Part shown: positions 32,127-41,211 of the stretch, one piece after another
How the letters are laid out: every line of letters begins with the position of its first letter
How positions within the stretch are numbered: the stretch's first letter is position 1
Assembly: GCF_003342675.1 (NCBI RefSeq)
Contig: NZ_CP031148.1
Span: forward strand, 2,232,001 to 2,296,000
Length of the DNA: 64,000 bases
Origin: Haloplanus rubicundus
GTDB taxonomy: Archaea; Halobacteriota; Halobacteria; Halobacteriales; Haloferacaceae
Direction: 5' to 3'
Notes under the pieces: generated by a model
Seen by the model: the letters and a program-made list of their open reading frames with translations, nothing else
The model's database searches: none
What the model was told of the DNA's origin: nothing
Made by a program: the position numbers and the translations under genes

Positions 32127-33179
32127 ATGCAGACCGTTACTCGCCCGTTCACGCCGGACCTCCCGTCGGGATACGTGGTCAGACGCGCCCACGAGACGGA
32201 CACACCGGCCATCGCGCGGGTGTACGGGGCCGCGTACCCGTCGGCGACCGACTACCCGCTGGTCGAGGCGTCGGCCGTCCGGGAGACGTTCGTCGAGGAC
32301 GACGCCATGGCGGCGTTCGTCGCCGAGACGGACGGCCGGGTCGTCGGCGTCGCCGCCGTCGAGTACGACTCCTTCGACGAGGGGAACGCCCAGATCTGTA
32401 AGCTGGCGGTCCACCCCGACCACCAGGGACGGGGGCTGGGTCGCGAGCTCCTGAAACACCGGCTGAACGTCCTGCACGCCGACCCCACGTTCGACGGTCT
32501 CGTCTACTCCGCGGCCGTCACCTCGCATCCGGCCTCCCAGCACAACCTGATCGCGCGCGGATTCGAACCGTACTCGGTTCACAAACACTTACAGGAGGGC
32601 TACTTCGGGCCGGACGCCGAGAGCGAGGCGATCATGCTCTACACCCCGAGCATCGGCTACGCCGAACGCGACGTGTACGTCCCCGCGCGCTACCGCCACA
32701 TCGTCGAGCGGACGCTGGCGCAGGCGTCGCTCGACCTGCTGGGGCGCCGGATTCGGACGGTCAACACGGTCACGTACCCCACTGCGGCCCAGCTTCGGAT
32801 GGCGCTCTCGCACGAAGCCGGCTTCCTCTGGGAGGTGACGCCGGAGGGGAGCGAGCCGTGGGCGGAGACGAAGTCGGAGCTTCTGGCGGCCGTTCGCGAC
32901 GACGACGAACATCTGATGGTCCCCATCGACGCCAACGCGAGACAGCTCGTCGCGCTGTACGAGCCGCTCGAACGGGCGGGGTTCTACCCCGCTGGCTTCA
33001 TCCCCGACTGGCTGACTCGCGAGGGTGAGCAACGCGACGCCTTCGTCTTCCAGCATCCGCCGACCGAGGCGCCGACGACTATGCACGTCGTCGAGGACGT
33101 GAAGGCGCTGCTGGACGTGTTGGGGCTCGAGTATCGCGTCGTCGCGGCCCACGACCGTTACTGGGAACTCGAACTGTAG
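32127..33179 (+). CDS. GNAT family N-acetyltransferase
   Basis: A 350-residue protein. The N-terminal half is a GNAT domain: YVVRRAHETDTPAIARVYGA, acetyl-CoA motif CKLAVHPDHQGRGLGRELLK at about residue 90, then ASQHNLIARGFEPYSVHKH. The C-terminal half (about 170-350) is a second, degenerate GNAT-like domain. The acceptor substrate is unknown. Its last 22 bases overlap the convergent M20 peptidase gene. Confidence 0.85.
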   Translation: MQTVTRPFTPDLPSGYVVRRAHETDTPAIARVYGAAYPSATDYPLVEASAVRETFVEDDAMAAFVAETDGRVVGVAAVEYDSFDEGNAQICKLAVHPDHQGRGLGRELLKHRLNVLHADPTFDGLVYSAAVTSHPASQHNLIARGFEPYSVHKHLQEGYFGPDAESEAIMLYTPSIGYAERDVYVPARYRHIVERTLAQASLDLLGRRIRTVNTVTYPTAAQLRMALSHEAGFLWEVTPEGSEPWAETKSELLAAVRDDDEHLMVPIDANARQLVALYEPLERAGFYPAGFIPDWLTREGEQRDAFVFQHPPTEAPTTMHVVEDVKALLDVLGLEYRVVAAHDRYWELEL

Positions 33180-34339
33180 GGCGCGCCCTCGGCGAAGGCC
33201 GCGAGCGTCCGGCAGTAGTCGGGGACGCTGTCGAGGACGAGATACTCGTAGCCCTCGTGGGAGCCGTAGGCCTCCGGCCCGAACGCCACGCCCGGAACGC
33301 CGTGGGCGGCGAAGTGACGCAGGTCGCTCGTGTGCGGTTTTCGGACGAGGTTCACGTCCCGGCCGATCACCCGTTCGGCGTGGCGCTGGAGGCCACGGAC
33401 GTACGGGTCGTCGGGGTCGGTGTCGACCGGCGCCCCGTGGCCGGCGCTCTCGACGGTCAGACCGTCGATGGCCCGGAGCGCGGTCAACACTCGGTCTCGG
33501 GCGTCGGCGTCGGGATACCGTACGTCGAGTCGGAGCGTCGCCGTGTCCGGCACCTGATTGACGGACGTGCCGCCCTCGATCAGGCCGTAGTTGACGGTCG
33601 TCGGCCAGTCGTCGTCCTCGGCCGCGAACACCGCCCGTATCTCGGGGTTGGCGTCCATGAGGGCCGCGATGGCGTTCTCGCCCTGTTCCGGCGTCGCCGC
33701 GTGGGCCGACGCCCCGGTCGCGGTCAGATCGAGCCGAATCACCCCCTTCTGTCGGTGGACGATATCCAGGTAGCCGTCGAGGTTGTTGGGTTCGCCCGTG
33801 ATACAGAAGGCGGGGTCGTAGCCGGCCTCGTCGAGGAGGTAGCGGGCGCCGTGGTGGCCGCCGCGTTCCTCGTCGGTGACGACCATCAGCGCGAGCGACG
33901 GCGGATCGGCGCGCCGCGACAGGTCGCGTACGACGTGCATCATGGCCGCCAGCCCGCCTTTCATGTCGGCCGTCCCGCGACCCGAGAGTTCGCCGTCGTC
34001 GATGTATCGCGGCGTGAACAGGGAGTCGGCGGCCGACACCACGTCGAGGTGACCGTGGAAGACGAGTTCCGGCGACCGCGACCCATCGAGCGAGACGACG
34101 GCCGAGGGGACGCCCGCGTGGTCGAACCGCTCGACGTCGACCGCCTCGTCCGCGAAGAAGTCGAGGACGTGCGAGAGGCAGGCGTCGATCTCCGCGGGGC
34201 GGTCCTCGGTCGTGCGGTACTCCACGAGATCGGCCGTCAGCGACGCCACCCGTTCCCCGAGCGACGCTCCCGACTCCCCGGCGTCGGTTACCATTCGTCG
34301 GACGTTCGCGGCGTCGGCATTTGTATCTGTCCCGCTCAC
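33158..34339 (-). CDS. M20-family metallopeptidase (ArgE/DapE-like)
   Basis: A 393-residue dizinc amidohydrolase. Metal site: LVFHGHLDVVSAADS (His-x-Asp), GRGTADMKGGLAAMM (bridging Asp), VVTDEERGGHHGARYL (catalytic Glu pair) and KPHTSDLRHFAAHGVPG. The lid domain includes ASAHAATPEQGENAIAAL. It hydrolyses an N-acyl amino acid or similar amide. Its start overlaps the stop of the PfkB kinase by four bases, so they are translationally coupled; its end overlaps the convergent GNAT gene by 22 bases. Confidence 0.85.
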   Translation of the reverse strand: MSGTDTNADAANVRRMVTDAGESGASLGERVASLTADLVEYRTTEDRPAEIDACLSHVLDFFADEAVDVERFDHAGVPSAVVSLDGSRSPELVFHGHLDVVSAADSLFTPRYIDDGELSGRGTADMKGGLAAMMHVVRDLSRRADPPSLALMVVTDEERGGHHGARYLLDEAGYDPAFCITGEPNNLDGYLDIVHRQKGVIRLDLTATGASAHAATPEQGENAIAALMDANPEIRAVFAAEDDDWPTTVNYGLIEGGTSVNQVPDTATLRLDVRYPDADARDRVLTALRAIDGLTVESAGHGAPVDTDPDDPYVRGLQRHAERVIGRDVNLVRKPHTSDLRHFAAHGVPGVAFGPEAYGSHEGYEYLVLDSVPDYCRTLAAFAEGAPYSSSSQ

Positions 34340-35274
34340 TCAGTCCGGAACGCCCGCACCTCGTCGAGGGTCGGAATCCCCGCCCGAGCACCCGCCGTCC
34401 GCGTCGCCATCGATCCGGCGACGACGGCCGTCTCGACGGCGTCCCGCAACGACGCGCCGGCGGCGAGACGCGCCGCGAGATAGCCGTTCAACACGTCGCC
34501 GGCGCCGGTGGTGTCGGCGGGGTCGACGGTCGGGGGGTCGACCGTGAATCGGTCGTCGCCCGCCGTCACGATCAGCGGGTCGCCGCCGCGTTTGCGGACG
34601 ACGACCCCGTCGTACGCGTCGAGGGCGTCGGCGAGGGCCGCGTACTCGCCCTCGTTCGGCGTGAGATAGTCGACTGCGTCGCGACCGAGCAACGGGTCGA
34701 CGCCCGCCGGCGGCGCGGGGTCGAGGATCACCGTCGGCCGGGTCGACTCGGCCGCCAGGTCGTCGAGCAACGCCGCGACCGGTTCGGCCGGAATCTCGTT
34801 CTGGAGGAGCAGACAGTCCGCGTCGCGGACGGCGTCGTAGTGGGCGTCCACGTACGCGTCGTCTACGGCCGCGTTGGCGCCGGGGTTGACGACGATGCGG
34901 TTGTCGCCGCTCGGGTCGACGAAGACGTATGCCGCCCCGGTCGGGGCGTCGGCGACGCCGACCCGGTCGGCGTCGACGCCGGCGTCGGTGAGGGCGGGGC
35001 GGACGCCGAACCGCTCGTGGTCCGTGCCGACGACGCCGAGCATCGTCGTCGTGGCGCCGGCGGCGGCGGCCGCCACGGCCTGATTCGCGCCCTTGCCACC
35101 GTGAGTTATCTCGTCGGTATCGGGGGCGAACTCGTCCGGAAGCGTCTCGACGCGGACGGTCTGTCCCTGTCTCGGAAACCAGTCGTACCGCTCCGCGAGC
35201 GACGCGAGTTCGGCGTCGGACGCCCGCCGAACGTGGTCGACGTTGATGCTCCCGAGGCTGACGACCCGACCCAT
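34336..35274 (-). CDS. PfkB-family sugar kinase (ribokinase-like)
   Basis: A 312-residue protein read from MGRVVSLGSINVDHVRR (ATG at 35272-35274). It has the PfkB signatures: THGGKGANQAVAAAAAGA near the N-terminus and the C-terminal ATP/anion-hole motif DTTGAGDVLNGYLAARLAAG. The GSINVD and GGKGANQ sequence resembles ribokinase most. It phosphorylates a sugar or nucleoside at the expense of ATP. First gene of a two-gene operon with the M20 peptidase. Confidence 0.85.
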   Translation of the reverse strand: MGRVVSLGSINVDHVRRASDAELASLAERYDWFPRQGQTVRVETLPDEFAPDTDEITHGGKGANQAVAAAAAGATTTMLGVVGTDHERFGVRPALTDAGVDADRVGVADAPTGAAYVFVDPSGDNRIVVNPGANAAVDDAYVDAHYDAVRDADCLLLQNEIPAEPVAALLDDLAAESTRPTVILDPAPPAGVDPLLGRDAVDYLTPNEGEYAALADALDAYDGVVVRKRGGDPLIVTAGDDRFTVDPPTVDPADTTGAGDVLNGYLAARLAAGASLRDAVETAVVAGSMATRTAGARAGIPTLDEVRAFRTE

Positions 35275-35474
35275 CGTACCCGTATCGCGGCCGGGAGTCA
35301 CCTATACGTTCGGGTGAACGACTGCCGCTCCGACGGCGCCCGTGCCAGTATCGGTCCGGAAACGGGTTCGATAACCAGTAGCTCGTCTGATAATATCTCG
35401 GATCGGAGGATGACAGGAGAGTCGGCCGCTCCGGGTGGCCGGAGCGGACGGCGGCGTCAGATATTCTCTAGAAA

Positions 35475-35486
35475 TGATAATTATCA
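35475..35486. promoter_or_regulatory. Perfect palindrome before the UspA promoter
   Basis: tgataattatca is a perfect 12-base palindrome located 7 bases before the TATA-like tttattta (35493-35500), that is, at the upstream edge of the promoter. The ATG of the stress protein is at 35526. AT-rich palindromes of this kind can be repressor sites (for example for DtxR- or Fur-like proteins); the binder is unknown. Confidence 0.45.
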
Positions 35487-35525
35487 CCAATGTTTATTTA
35501 AACGCCGATACGACAGCCGTATGCT

Positions 35526-35906
35526 ATGTCAATCCTGGCTGCGGTCGACGATCCGGAGAACACCGATGTCGTACAGCGCGGCTACGAACTCGCGCAGGCG
35601 TTCGGCGAGGAGCTGGTGGTGCTCCACGTCCTGCCCGAGACGGAGACCCGGGAGGAGGCGGAAGAAGTGGCGAACAACGCCATCCGACTGGCGCTCGACG
35701 ACCCCGAGAACGTCTCGGTGGCGGGGGCGCTCGGCGACCCGGCGCCGCGCATCCTCAGTGAGGCCGACAGGCGGGATGCCAGCTACATCGTCCTCGGTCC
35801 GCACAAGCAGACGCCCATCGGAAAGGCCCTGATGGGAAGCGTCTCCCAGCTCGTCCTGCTGAACGCCGACTGCACCGTCGCGTTCGTCGCCGAAGACGAG
35901 GAGTAG
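35526..35906 (+). CDS. Universal stress protein (single UspA domain)
   Basis: A 126-residue protein, one UspA domain: MSILAAVDDPENTDVVQRGY, ELVVLHVLPETE and the C-terminal signature PHKQTPIGKALMGSVSQLVL. The glycine motif is G-x3-G-x-A-x2-G-S, so ATP binding is uncertain. An ATG five bases upstream (35521) is out of frame. Strong promoter features: palindrome at 35475-35486 and TATA at 35493. It is the first rightward gene before nosL. Confidence 0.85.
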   Translation: MSILAAVDDPENTDVVQRGYELAQAFGEELVVLHVLPETETREEAEEVANNAIRLALDDPENVSVAGALGDPAPRILSEADRRDASYIVLGPHKQTPIGKALMGSVSQLVLLNADCTVAFVAEDEE

Positions 35907-36009
35907 CGCCGCTTCGACCGATCTTTTCGGCGCCGCCGACCCACACAGCGCCGCGGTTCTTCGACGCCCACACCACGATAACTAAAGGTGACAGGTCCGT
36001 ACTCGCCGT

Positions 36010-36576
36010 ATGGACGGACACGCTCGCAACACGTCGCGCCGACGCGTCCTCCTCGGCACGGCAACCGCCCTCGGCGTCGGGATCGCCGGCTGTCTGGGTT
36101 CCTCGGACCGCCCGGCACCCATCTCGCTGGACGCATCGCTGAGTTGCGACCAGTGTGGGATGGTCATCGACCAGCAGCCGGGGCCGTCCGGACAGACCTA
36201 CTACCGCGACAACAGCCCCGAGGGACACGACCCACCCGCGCGCTTCTGTAGCACGGTGTGTACCTTTCGTCACCGATTCGCGACCGAGGGCCGTGGCTGG
36301 CAGCCACAGGTGACGTATCTCACCGACTACGCTACCGTCGACTACCGAGTCCGCCGGGAGGGTGGCGCGCAGGTCATCTCGGCACATCTCGCCGCCGAGC
36401 ACTTCGCCGCCACCGAGGACCTAGAGGTGGTGGTCGGGTCGGACGTGGAGGGGGCGATGGGACCCGCCATCGTCCCCTTCGGCGACGGCGACGCCGCCGC
36501 GGAGTTCGCGTCGACGTACGGCGGTGACGTCATCGCCGCGGAGGCCGTCTCGCGGGAACTGGTCGCGCAGGGCTGA
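36010..36576 (+). CDS. nosL: NosL-family copper-binding lipoprotein
   Basis: A 188-residue protein with a Tat signal and lipobox: NTSRRRVLLGTATALGVGIA then GC (Cys28 as lipid anchor). The mature part has the NosL copper site ASLSCDQCGMVIDQQPG and a later RFCSTVCTFRHRF cysteine pair, so it has more potential ligands than minimal NosL. NosL delivers Cu(I) for the Cu-S centre of nitrous oxide reductase. The other maturation genes, nosY, nosF and nosD, lie on the opposite strand at 37170-40632, separated by one regulator. nosZ is not seen. Confidence 0.85.
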   Translation: MDGHARNTSRRRVLLGTATALGVGIAGCLGSSDRPAPISLDASLSCDQCGMVIDQQPGPSGQTYYRDNSPEGHDPPARFCSTVCTFRHRFATEGRGWQPQVTYLTDYATVDYRVRREGGAQVISAHLAAEHFAATEDLEVVVGSDVEGAMGPAIVPFGDGDAAAEFASTYGGDVIAAEAVSRELVAQG

Positions 36577-36657
36577 TCGGCGCCGACTGGCCGACGCCGT
36601 TCCCAGCGACCGGGAATCGTCGCGGTAGAATTGTTTATAGAGCACAATATCGAGAGT

Positions 36658-37173
36658 ATGACCGACGTTCGCCGGCGGGTGCGCGAACACGTCCGGGCCA
36701 ACCCCGGCGTCCACTTCAACGCCCTCGCGCGGAACCTCGACATCGCGACCGGGCAGGCGCAGTACCACCTCCACCGCCTCGGCCGGCGCGACGACGTCGT
36801 CGCCGAGCGGATTCGGGGACGGACTCACTACTTCCTCCCCGAATACGACGCCTGGGAGCGTCGGACGCTCGCGCTCTACCGTCGAGAGACCGACCGTGAA
36901 CTCGTCACGCTCCTGCTCGACGAGGGCCGACTCCCGGCCGCGACGCTCGCCGACCGCCTCGGCCTCGCGCGGAGTACGGTCTCCTGGCATCTCGATTCGC
37001 TGTCGAACGCCGGCGTCGTCGAGACGAGTCGTGGCGCCCGGGGACGGATCGAGGTGTCGCTCGCCCGACCCGCGGCGACCGACCGGCTCCGCCGAGAGGT
37101 GGCGCCCTCGGTCGCTGGGGGGGCCGCCCCCGCCGACGGCGGGGGCTACGGCGTCGCCGACGCGGACGACTAG
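36658..37173 (+). CDS. Double winged-helix transcriptional regulator
   Basis: A 171-residue protein started at the ATG at 36658, about 20 bases behind gtttata (36634-36640). Two winged-helix units: REHVRANPGVHFNALARNLD with AQYHLHRLGRRDDVVAERI (about 5-60) and ETDRELVTLLLDEGRLPAAT with STVSWHLDSLSNAGVVETS (about 75-130), the same design as the protein at the left edge. The last residues are Gly/Ala-rich. It sits between nosL and the nosYFD operon and ends in a 4-base overlap with convergent nosY, so it may regulate denitrification genes. Confidence 0.85.
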   Translation: MTDVRRRVREHVRANPGVHFNALARNLDIATGQAQYHLHRLGRRDDVVAERIRGRTHYFLPEYDAWERRTLALYRRETDRELVTLLLDEGRLPAATLADRLGLARSTVSWHLDSLSNAGVVETSRGARGRIEVSLARPAATDRLRREVAPSVAGGAAPADGGGYGVADADD

Positions 37174-37991
37174 GCGCGCCGACTCCCCACGGCGAGGGTG
37201 GCGACGAGGAGCGAGGCGAGGCTCCACGCGAGGAGGCCGGTGGCAGCGACGGGCACCGAGACGAAGCCTGCACGCTCCGAGAACGCGACGTAGAGCACCG
37301 TCTCGAACACCAGCCCGCGGTAGGCGCTCGCGGGCGAGACGCCGAGGAGCGTGCCGAGGTCGGCGTCGACGAGACCGCCCGCCAACGCTCGCAGGACGGT
37401 CACGTCGGCGCCGACGGCCACGACCAGCAGACCGACGAGCGCCAAGAGGATGGCCCGCCGACGGGAGTCGGCGAGCGCGGAGATGGCGACGGCCATCGCC
37501 AGTGCCGTGAGCGCGAAGCCGGCGGTGAGCGCCAGGAATCGGACGAACAGCAGCGGCGAGTCGACGCCACGGTGGGTGGCGAACACCGCCGTGTCGGGAC
37601 CGGCACTCACGGCGACGACGCCGCCGAGAACCAGGAGCGGCACCAGCACGACCGACAGGAGGGCAACGGCACGGCCGGCGTAGACGCCGACGACGTACGC
37701 CCACGGCGGGAGCGGATACGTCGCGAGGACGTCCAGCGTCCCGCGGACCGCGTCGTCGGTGATCGATCGGTAGCCGACGGCGAAGGCGACGGCCGGGACG
37801 AGCACCTCGACGACGAGTAACACGTCCACCACCGTCGGGACGTAGCCCGCGGACGGCCCGTTCCCGGCCCCCGCGAGGCCGAAGACGACGAGCGCCAGCG
37901 CCAGCGCCAGCAGGAGATACGTTCGACTCCGGGCGGCGCCGCGGACCTCGCGGGCGAAGACCGCCCAGAACGCATCCAGGGGGCCGGTCAT
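37170..37991 (-). CDS. nosY: ABC transporter permease for nitrous-oxide-reductase maturation
   Basis: A 273-residue membrane protein with about six helices (AFWAVFAREVRGAARSRTYL at the N-terminus, then alternating hydrophobic segments). It has the NosY architecture, with ITDDAVRGTLDVLATYPLPP in the first cytoplasmic loop. It is the permease of the NosFY transporter, which is needed to supply sulfur-bearing material or to drive assembly of the copper centre of NosZ. It starts four bases inside the nosF end (37988). Assignment rests on the nosF and nosD neighbours. Confidence 0.85.
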   Translation of the reverse strand: MTGPLDAFWAVFAREVRGAARSRTYLLLALALALVVFGLAGAGNGPSAGYVPTVVDVLLVVEVLVPAVAFAVGYRSITDDAVRGTLDVLATYPLPPWAYVVGVYAGRAVALLSVVLVPLLVLGGVVAVSAGPDTAVFATHRGVDSPLLFVRFLALTAGFALTALAMAVAISALADSRRRAILLALVGLLVVAVGADVTVLRALAGGLVDADLGTLLGVSPASAYRGLVFETVLYVAFSERAGFVSVPVAATGLLAWSLASLLVATLAVGSRRA

Positions 37992-38710
37992 CGCGTCACC
38001 TCCGTCCGAACGGAGACGGCGTCGTCGGCCTCGACGAGGCTCGCGAACGTCTCGTGGAGCGGGCCGCCGGTGCGGTCACGGAGCGCCGCGGGCGTGTCGG
38101 CCGCGACGACGGCGCCGCGATCGAGGACGATCACCCGATCGGCCGACCGCTCGACCAGCGGCAGGTCGTGTGACGTGACGACGACGGCGTGGCCGTCCTC
38201 GGCGAGCGACTCGAGGATGTCGAACACCCGTCGGCTCATCACCGGGTCCAGCCCGCTGGCCGGTTCGTCGAGCGCGAGCACCGGCGGATCGCCGGCGAGC
38301 GCCTGTGCGATGCCGAGGAGGCGCGTCATGCCGCCCGAAAGCGCCTCGACGCGGCGGTCCGGGACGCTCCCGAGCCCCACCCGGTCGAGCAGGTCGGTCG
38401 GATCGTCGTCGACGAGACGCGCGTAGAACGCCGCCGTCTCGGCCGTCGTAAACCCCGGCCGGAACGCCGGTTCCTGGGGCAGATAGCCGAGCGGACGGGT
38501 CGCCGACGGCCCCTCGTAGGTCACGTCGCCGTCGGTGGGGGAGAGGAGCCCGGCGAGCACCCGCAGGAGCGTGGTCTTTCCCGAGCCGTTCGGGCCGATC
38601 AGCGCGACGACGCTTCCCCCCGGGATCTCGACCGAGACGTCGGCGAGGGCGGTCACGTCGCCGAAGGTCCGGTCCACCCCCGTCGCGCGCAGGTAGGTCT
38701 CGTCGGTCAC
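37988..38710 (-). CDS. nosF: ABC transporter ATP-binding protein
   Basis: A 240-residue ATPase started at a GTG at 38708-38710 that overlaps the nosD stop (GTGA). Walker A is LIGPNGSGKTTLLRVLAG, the signature EALSGGMTRLLGIAQAL, Walker B VLALDEPASGLDP and the switch His in VVVTSHDLPL. Together with NosY it forms the Nos maturation transporter. A longer upstream frame exists but overlaps nosD in a non-coding phase. Confidence 0.9.
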   Translation of the reverse strand: MTDETYLRATGVDRTFGDVTALADVSVEIPGGSVVALIGPNGSGKTTLLRVLAGLLSPTDGDVTYEGPSATRPLGYLPQEPAFRPGFTTAETAAFYARLVDDDPTDLLDRVGLGSVPDRRVEALSGGMTRLLGIAQALAGDPPVLALDEPASGLDPVMSRRVFDILESLAEDGHAVVVTSHDLPLVERSADRVIVLDRGAVVAADTPAALRDRTGGPLHETFASLVEADDAVSVRTEVTR

Positions 38711-40632
38711 GCGGCCCGTCCCTCCACGTCGACGGCCGTCTCGTTTCGCGCCCGTGCGAGCAGGTCGGGGTTCGCCGGTCGCCGGAGCGGCGCGAGGTCG
38801 ACGATGCTCGCCTTCCGGAAACCGGGCGTCGTCCCGCGGAACGCCCGCAGGCCGCGGACCGACGGCGCGGCGCTCAGCGTCACCGCCGCGTCGGTCCGGT
38901 GGAGCCGCCGGTCGAGTTCGTCCGTCGGCGAGTAGGCGCGGTCCAGCGTCGGCGACCCGTCCGCCGCGAGGCTGGTGTCGTAGGCGCCGTCCCAGTAGTT
39001 GCCGCGGCCGTCCGCGGTGAAGATGCGGAGTGGCCCGGGACCGGCAGTGGCGTGGCGGTCGTTGTCCACGAAGTCGTTCGCCACGACGCGGTTCGAGGGG
39101 ACCACCGTCGAGGCGGCGAAGCCCACCTCGTTGCCGTAGAGGACGTTGTGTTCGTACCGCGACTGGGTGGCGTAGGCCACCATCCCGCGGTCGGCGTCGA
39201 CGACGACGTTGCGGGCGACGTAGCTCCGCGAGCCGCCGACGAAGATGCCCCCGTTGGCGTGGCGCACGTCGTTGCCGACGACTGCGTTCGCCGTCGGCCG
39301 CGTCATGACGACCACGCCGCTGCCCTCCTGCCCGCGGGCGACGTTGTCCGCGATCAGCGTCTCGGAGGTGTACATGAGGTGGACGCCGAAGCGCTGGTCG
39401 AGAAAGGTGTTGTTCCTGACGACGGTGCCGTGTGCGCGGTGGAGGTAGACGCCGTCGCGGCCCCCCTCGATCCGCGAGTCCTGCACGACGACCGGTTCGT
39501 GCATCGCCATGACGCCCATGAAGCCGTCGAGCCACTCCGCCGAGCCGTCCACCCGAAGGTCGGAGACGACGGCGCCCGGCACGCCGCGGAGCAACACCCC
39601 GTTGGCCGGCGTGTGGATCGTGACGTTCCGGACGTACGTCCCCGAGACGTTCACCGCGGCGACGCCCGCGTCGCCCTCGCCGTACCCCTGCTGGATCGGG
39701 GCGTCCCAGTCGTCGCTCGCGGACGCGTTCTCGGCGCGGGTCGCGTTGCCCACGCCGCGGATCGTCAGCCCGGTCACCGCCACGTCGTCCGCGCGGACGT
39801 CGATCACCGTTCCCTCGCCCTCGCCGTCGACCGTCGCCGCCCGGCCGCGAATGGTGAGGGGCTTCTCGACCGTGACGCGTTCGGCGTACGTCCCCGGCGG
39901 TACGACGACGGTCGTGTTCGGCGGCGCGGCGGCCACGGCCGCCCGAATCGTCGGTGCGTCGCGGCCGACCACCACCGACACCTCGCGGTCGAGAAGCGAC
40001 GCCGCGGCCGCGACCTGGCGATCAGCGCGCGCCCGCCGGTCGTCGATGGACGACTCCACGCCCGCCGCACTCGGCACGGCTGGCGGGTCCCGACGGAGAG
40101 CCTCCCAGTCGACGACCCGCCCGCCACACGCGTCGGCGAAGGCCCGCGCGTCGGCGGCCTCGGAGAACGGGACGACGACGGACTCGCCGGCCAGCGTCGC
40201 GCGACTCCCGACGACGAACTGCGCCTCCGTCACCGACACCCAGTCGGGCTTGGTGGCGCTGGTGAGCGTGCCGTCCGTACACCGCGGTGACCGGCCCGCG
40301 TAATCGGAGGCGTAGACGGCGAGCGGGTAGCCGAACTGTCGTTCGCGTCCGGGTTCGTCGAGCGCCGAAATCGCCGCCGCGACCCCCGTGTAGCCGACCA
40401 CGTACCGGTACTGGGAGTAGAAGATTTCGACGCGAGGGATCGTGGCGCCCTCGGCTTCGGCGGTCTGTTCAGTCTCCGCGGTCGCGCCGAGCTTGACCGT
40501 GTCGGCGTACGGGACCGGATCGGGGCGCGCCGCTCCGAGGTCGACGGCGAAGGCACCGACCGCCGTGGCGACCAGAAGGATCGAGCAGGCGGCCGCCACG
40601 AACTGCCACGTCCGCGTCTCCCCGGCGTTCAT
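38707..40632 (-). CDS. nosD: NosD-like periplasmic copper-processing protein
   Basis: A 641-residue exported protein: signal/anchor WQFVAAACSILLVATAVGAF, a region of about 150 residues before the carbohydrate-binding-like repeats, then a right-handed beta-helix of NosD/CASH type (GTYAERVTVEKPLTIRGRAA, IEGGRDGVYLHRAHGTVVRN, NTFLDQRFGVHLMYTSETLI). NosD assists assembly of the copper centre of nitrous oxide reductase outside the membrane. The N-terminal part also contains a NosL-like piece (VPFSEAADARAFADACGGRV), suggesting a fused copper-handling domain. First gene of nosD-nosF-nosY, each overlapping the next. Confidence 0.85.
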   Translation of the reverse strand: MNAGETRTWQFVAAACSILLVATAVGAFAVDLGAARPDPVPYADTVKLGATAETEQTAEAEGATIPRVEIFYSQYRYVVGYTGVAAAISALDEPGRERQFGYPLAVYASDYAGRSPRCTDGTLTSATKPDWVSVTEAQFVVGSRATLAGESVVVPFSEAADARAFADACGGRVVDWEALRRDPPAVPSAAGVESSIDDRRARADRQVAAAASLLDREVSVVVGRDAPTIRAAVAAAPPNTTVVVPPGTYAERVTVEKPLTIRGRAATVDGEGEGTVIDVRADDVAVTGLTIRGVGNATRAENASASDDWDAPIQQGYGEGDAGVAAVNVSGTYVRNVTIHTPANGVLLRGVPGAVVSDLRVDGSAEWLDGFMGVMAMHEPVVVQDSRIEGGRDGVYLHRAHGTVVRNNTFLDQRFGVHLMYTSETLIADNVARGQEGSGVVVMTRPTANAVVGNDVRHANGGIFVGGSRSYVARNVVVDADRGMVAYATQSRYEHNVLYGNEVGFAASTVVPSNRVVANDFVDNDRHATAGPGPLRIFTADGRGNYWDGAYDTSLAADGSPTLDRAYSPTDELDRRLHRTDAAVTLSAAPSVRGLRAFRGTTPGFRKASIVDLAPLRRPANPDLLARARNETAVDVEGRAA

Positions 40633-40680
40633 CGACGAATCGTTGACCGGGGGCGTATTTACTTGGTGTGGTGTGGCCGT

Positions 40681-41106
40681 CTAACCCGAATACTCCGCGT
40701 AGCTCACGCAGTAGGCCTCGGGCGCGATGTTGCCGGCGACGATGGCACACGCCCCCATCCCGTCGCCGTTCTTGTCCTCGATGTAGAACTGGCAGTTCGA
40801 ACACTGCTGGCCGTCCTGGGGCTCCTCCTGGTAGTTCACCGCCGACTTCGCGGAGAGGGAGTCGGGGTTGCGTTGCGTCCCACCGAGGCTCGTCGCCGTC
40901 TCGTACGCTGCGGGAACGGTGTCGTCCCCACCCGTCGAAGTAGCCGTCGCCGTCGCGGTTGCCGTGGCCGTTGCTCCGCCACCACCCCCGTCGCCTCCGT
41001 CACCGCCACCGCCCCCACCACCACAGCCGGCCAGTCCGGCGGTGAGTCCACTTCCGATCAGTGCGAGTAGTCGGCGTCGGTCAGGCTCCGTCAGTCGCTT
41101 GCCCAT
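40681..41106 (-). CDS. HiPIP-like iron-sulfur lipoprotein
   Basis: A 141-residue protein with a Tat lipoprotein signal (RRRLLALIGSGLTAGLAGC), a long low-complexity Gly/Asp then Ala/Thr linker (about 28-60) and a C-terminal high-potential iron-sulfur protein domain. Its cysteines follow C-x2-C-x14-C-x12-C (QQCSNCQFYI, GACAIVAGN, AYCVSYAEY). It should be a surface-anchored electron carrier. It lies 48 bases before nosD on the same strand and could feed electrons to the Nos system; inference. Confidence 0.85.
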   Translation of the reverse strand: MGKRLTEPDRRRLLALIGSGLTAGLAGCGGGGGGGDGGDGGGGGATATATATATATSTGGDDTVPAAYETATSLGGTQRNPDSLSAKSAVNYQEEPQDGQQCSNCQFYIEDKNGDGMGACAIVAGNIAPEAYCVSYAEYSG

Positions 41107-41211
41107 AATCGTTCGTTATATTCCCGCCGGGGAATAAACTCTGGTGTACCCGTCGAAATCTGCGATCCGGGGATACCGACCTTTTTACCGACATCCCGTC
41201 TACGGCCGGCA

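Noticed and set aside
37988-39535. Long upstream extension of the nosF frame
   Set aside because: Residues before the GTG at 38710 are Arg-rich and antiphase to nosD, whose beta-helix repeats are clearly real.
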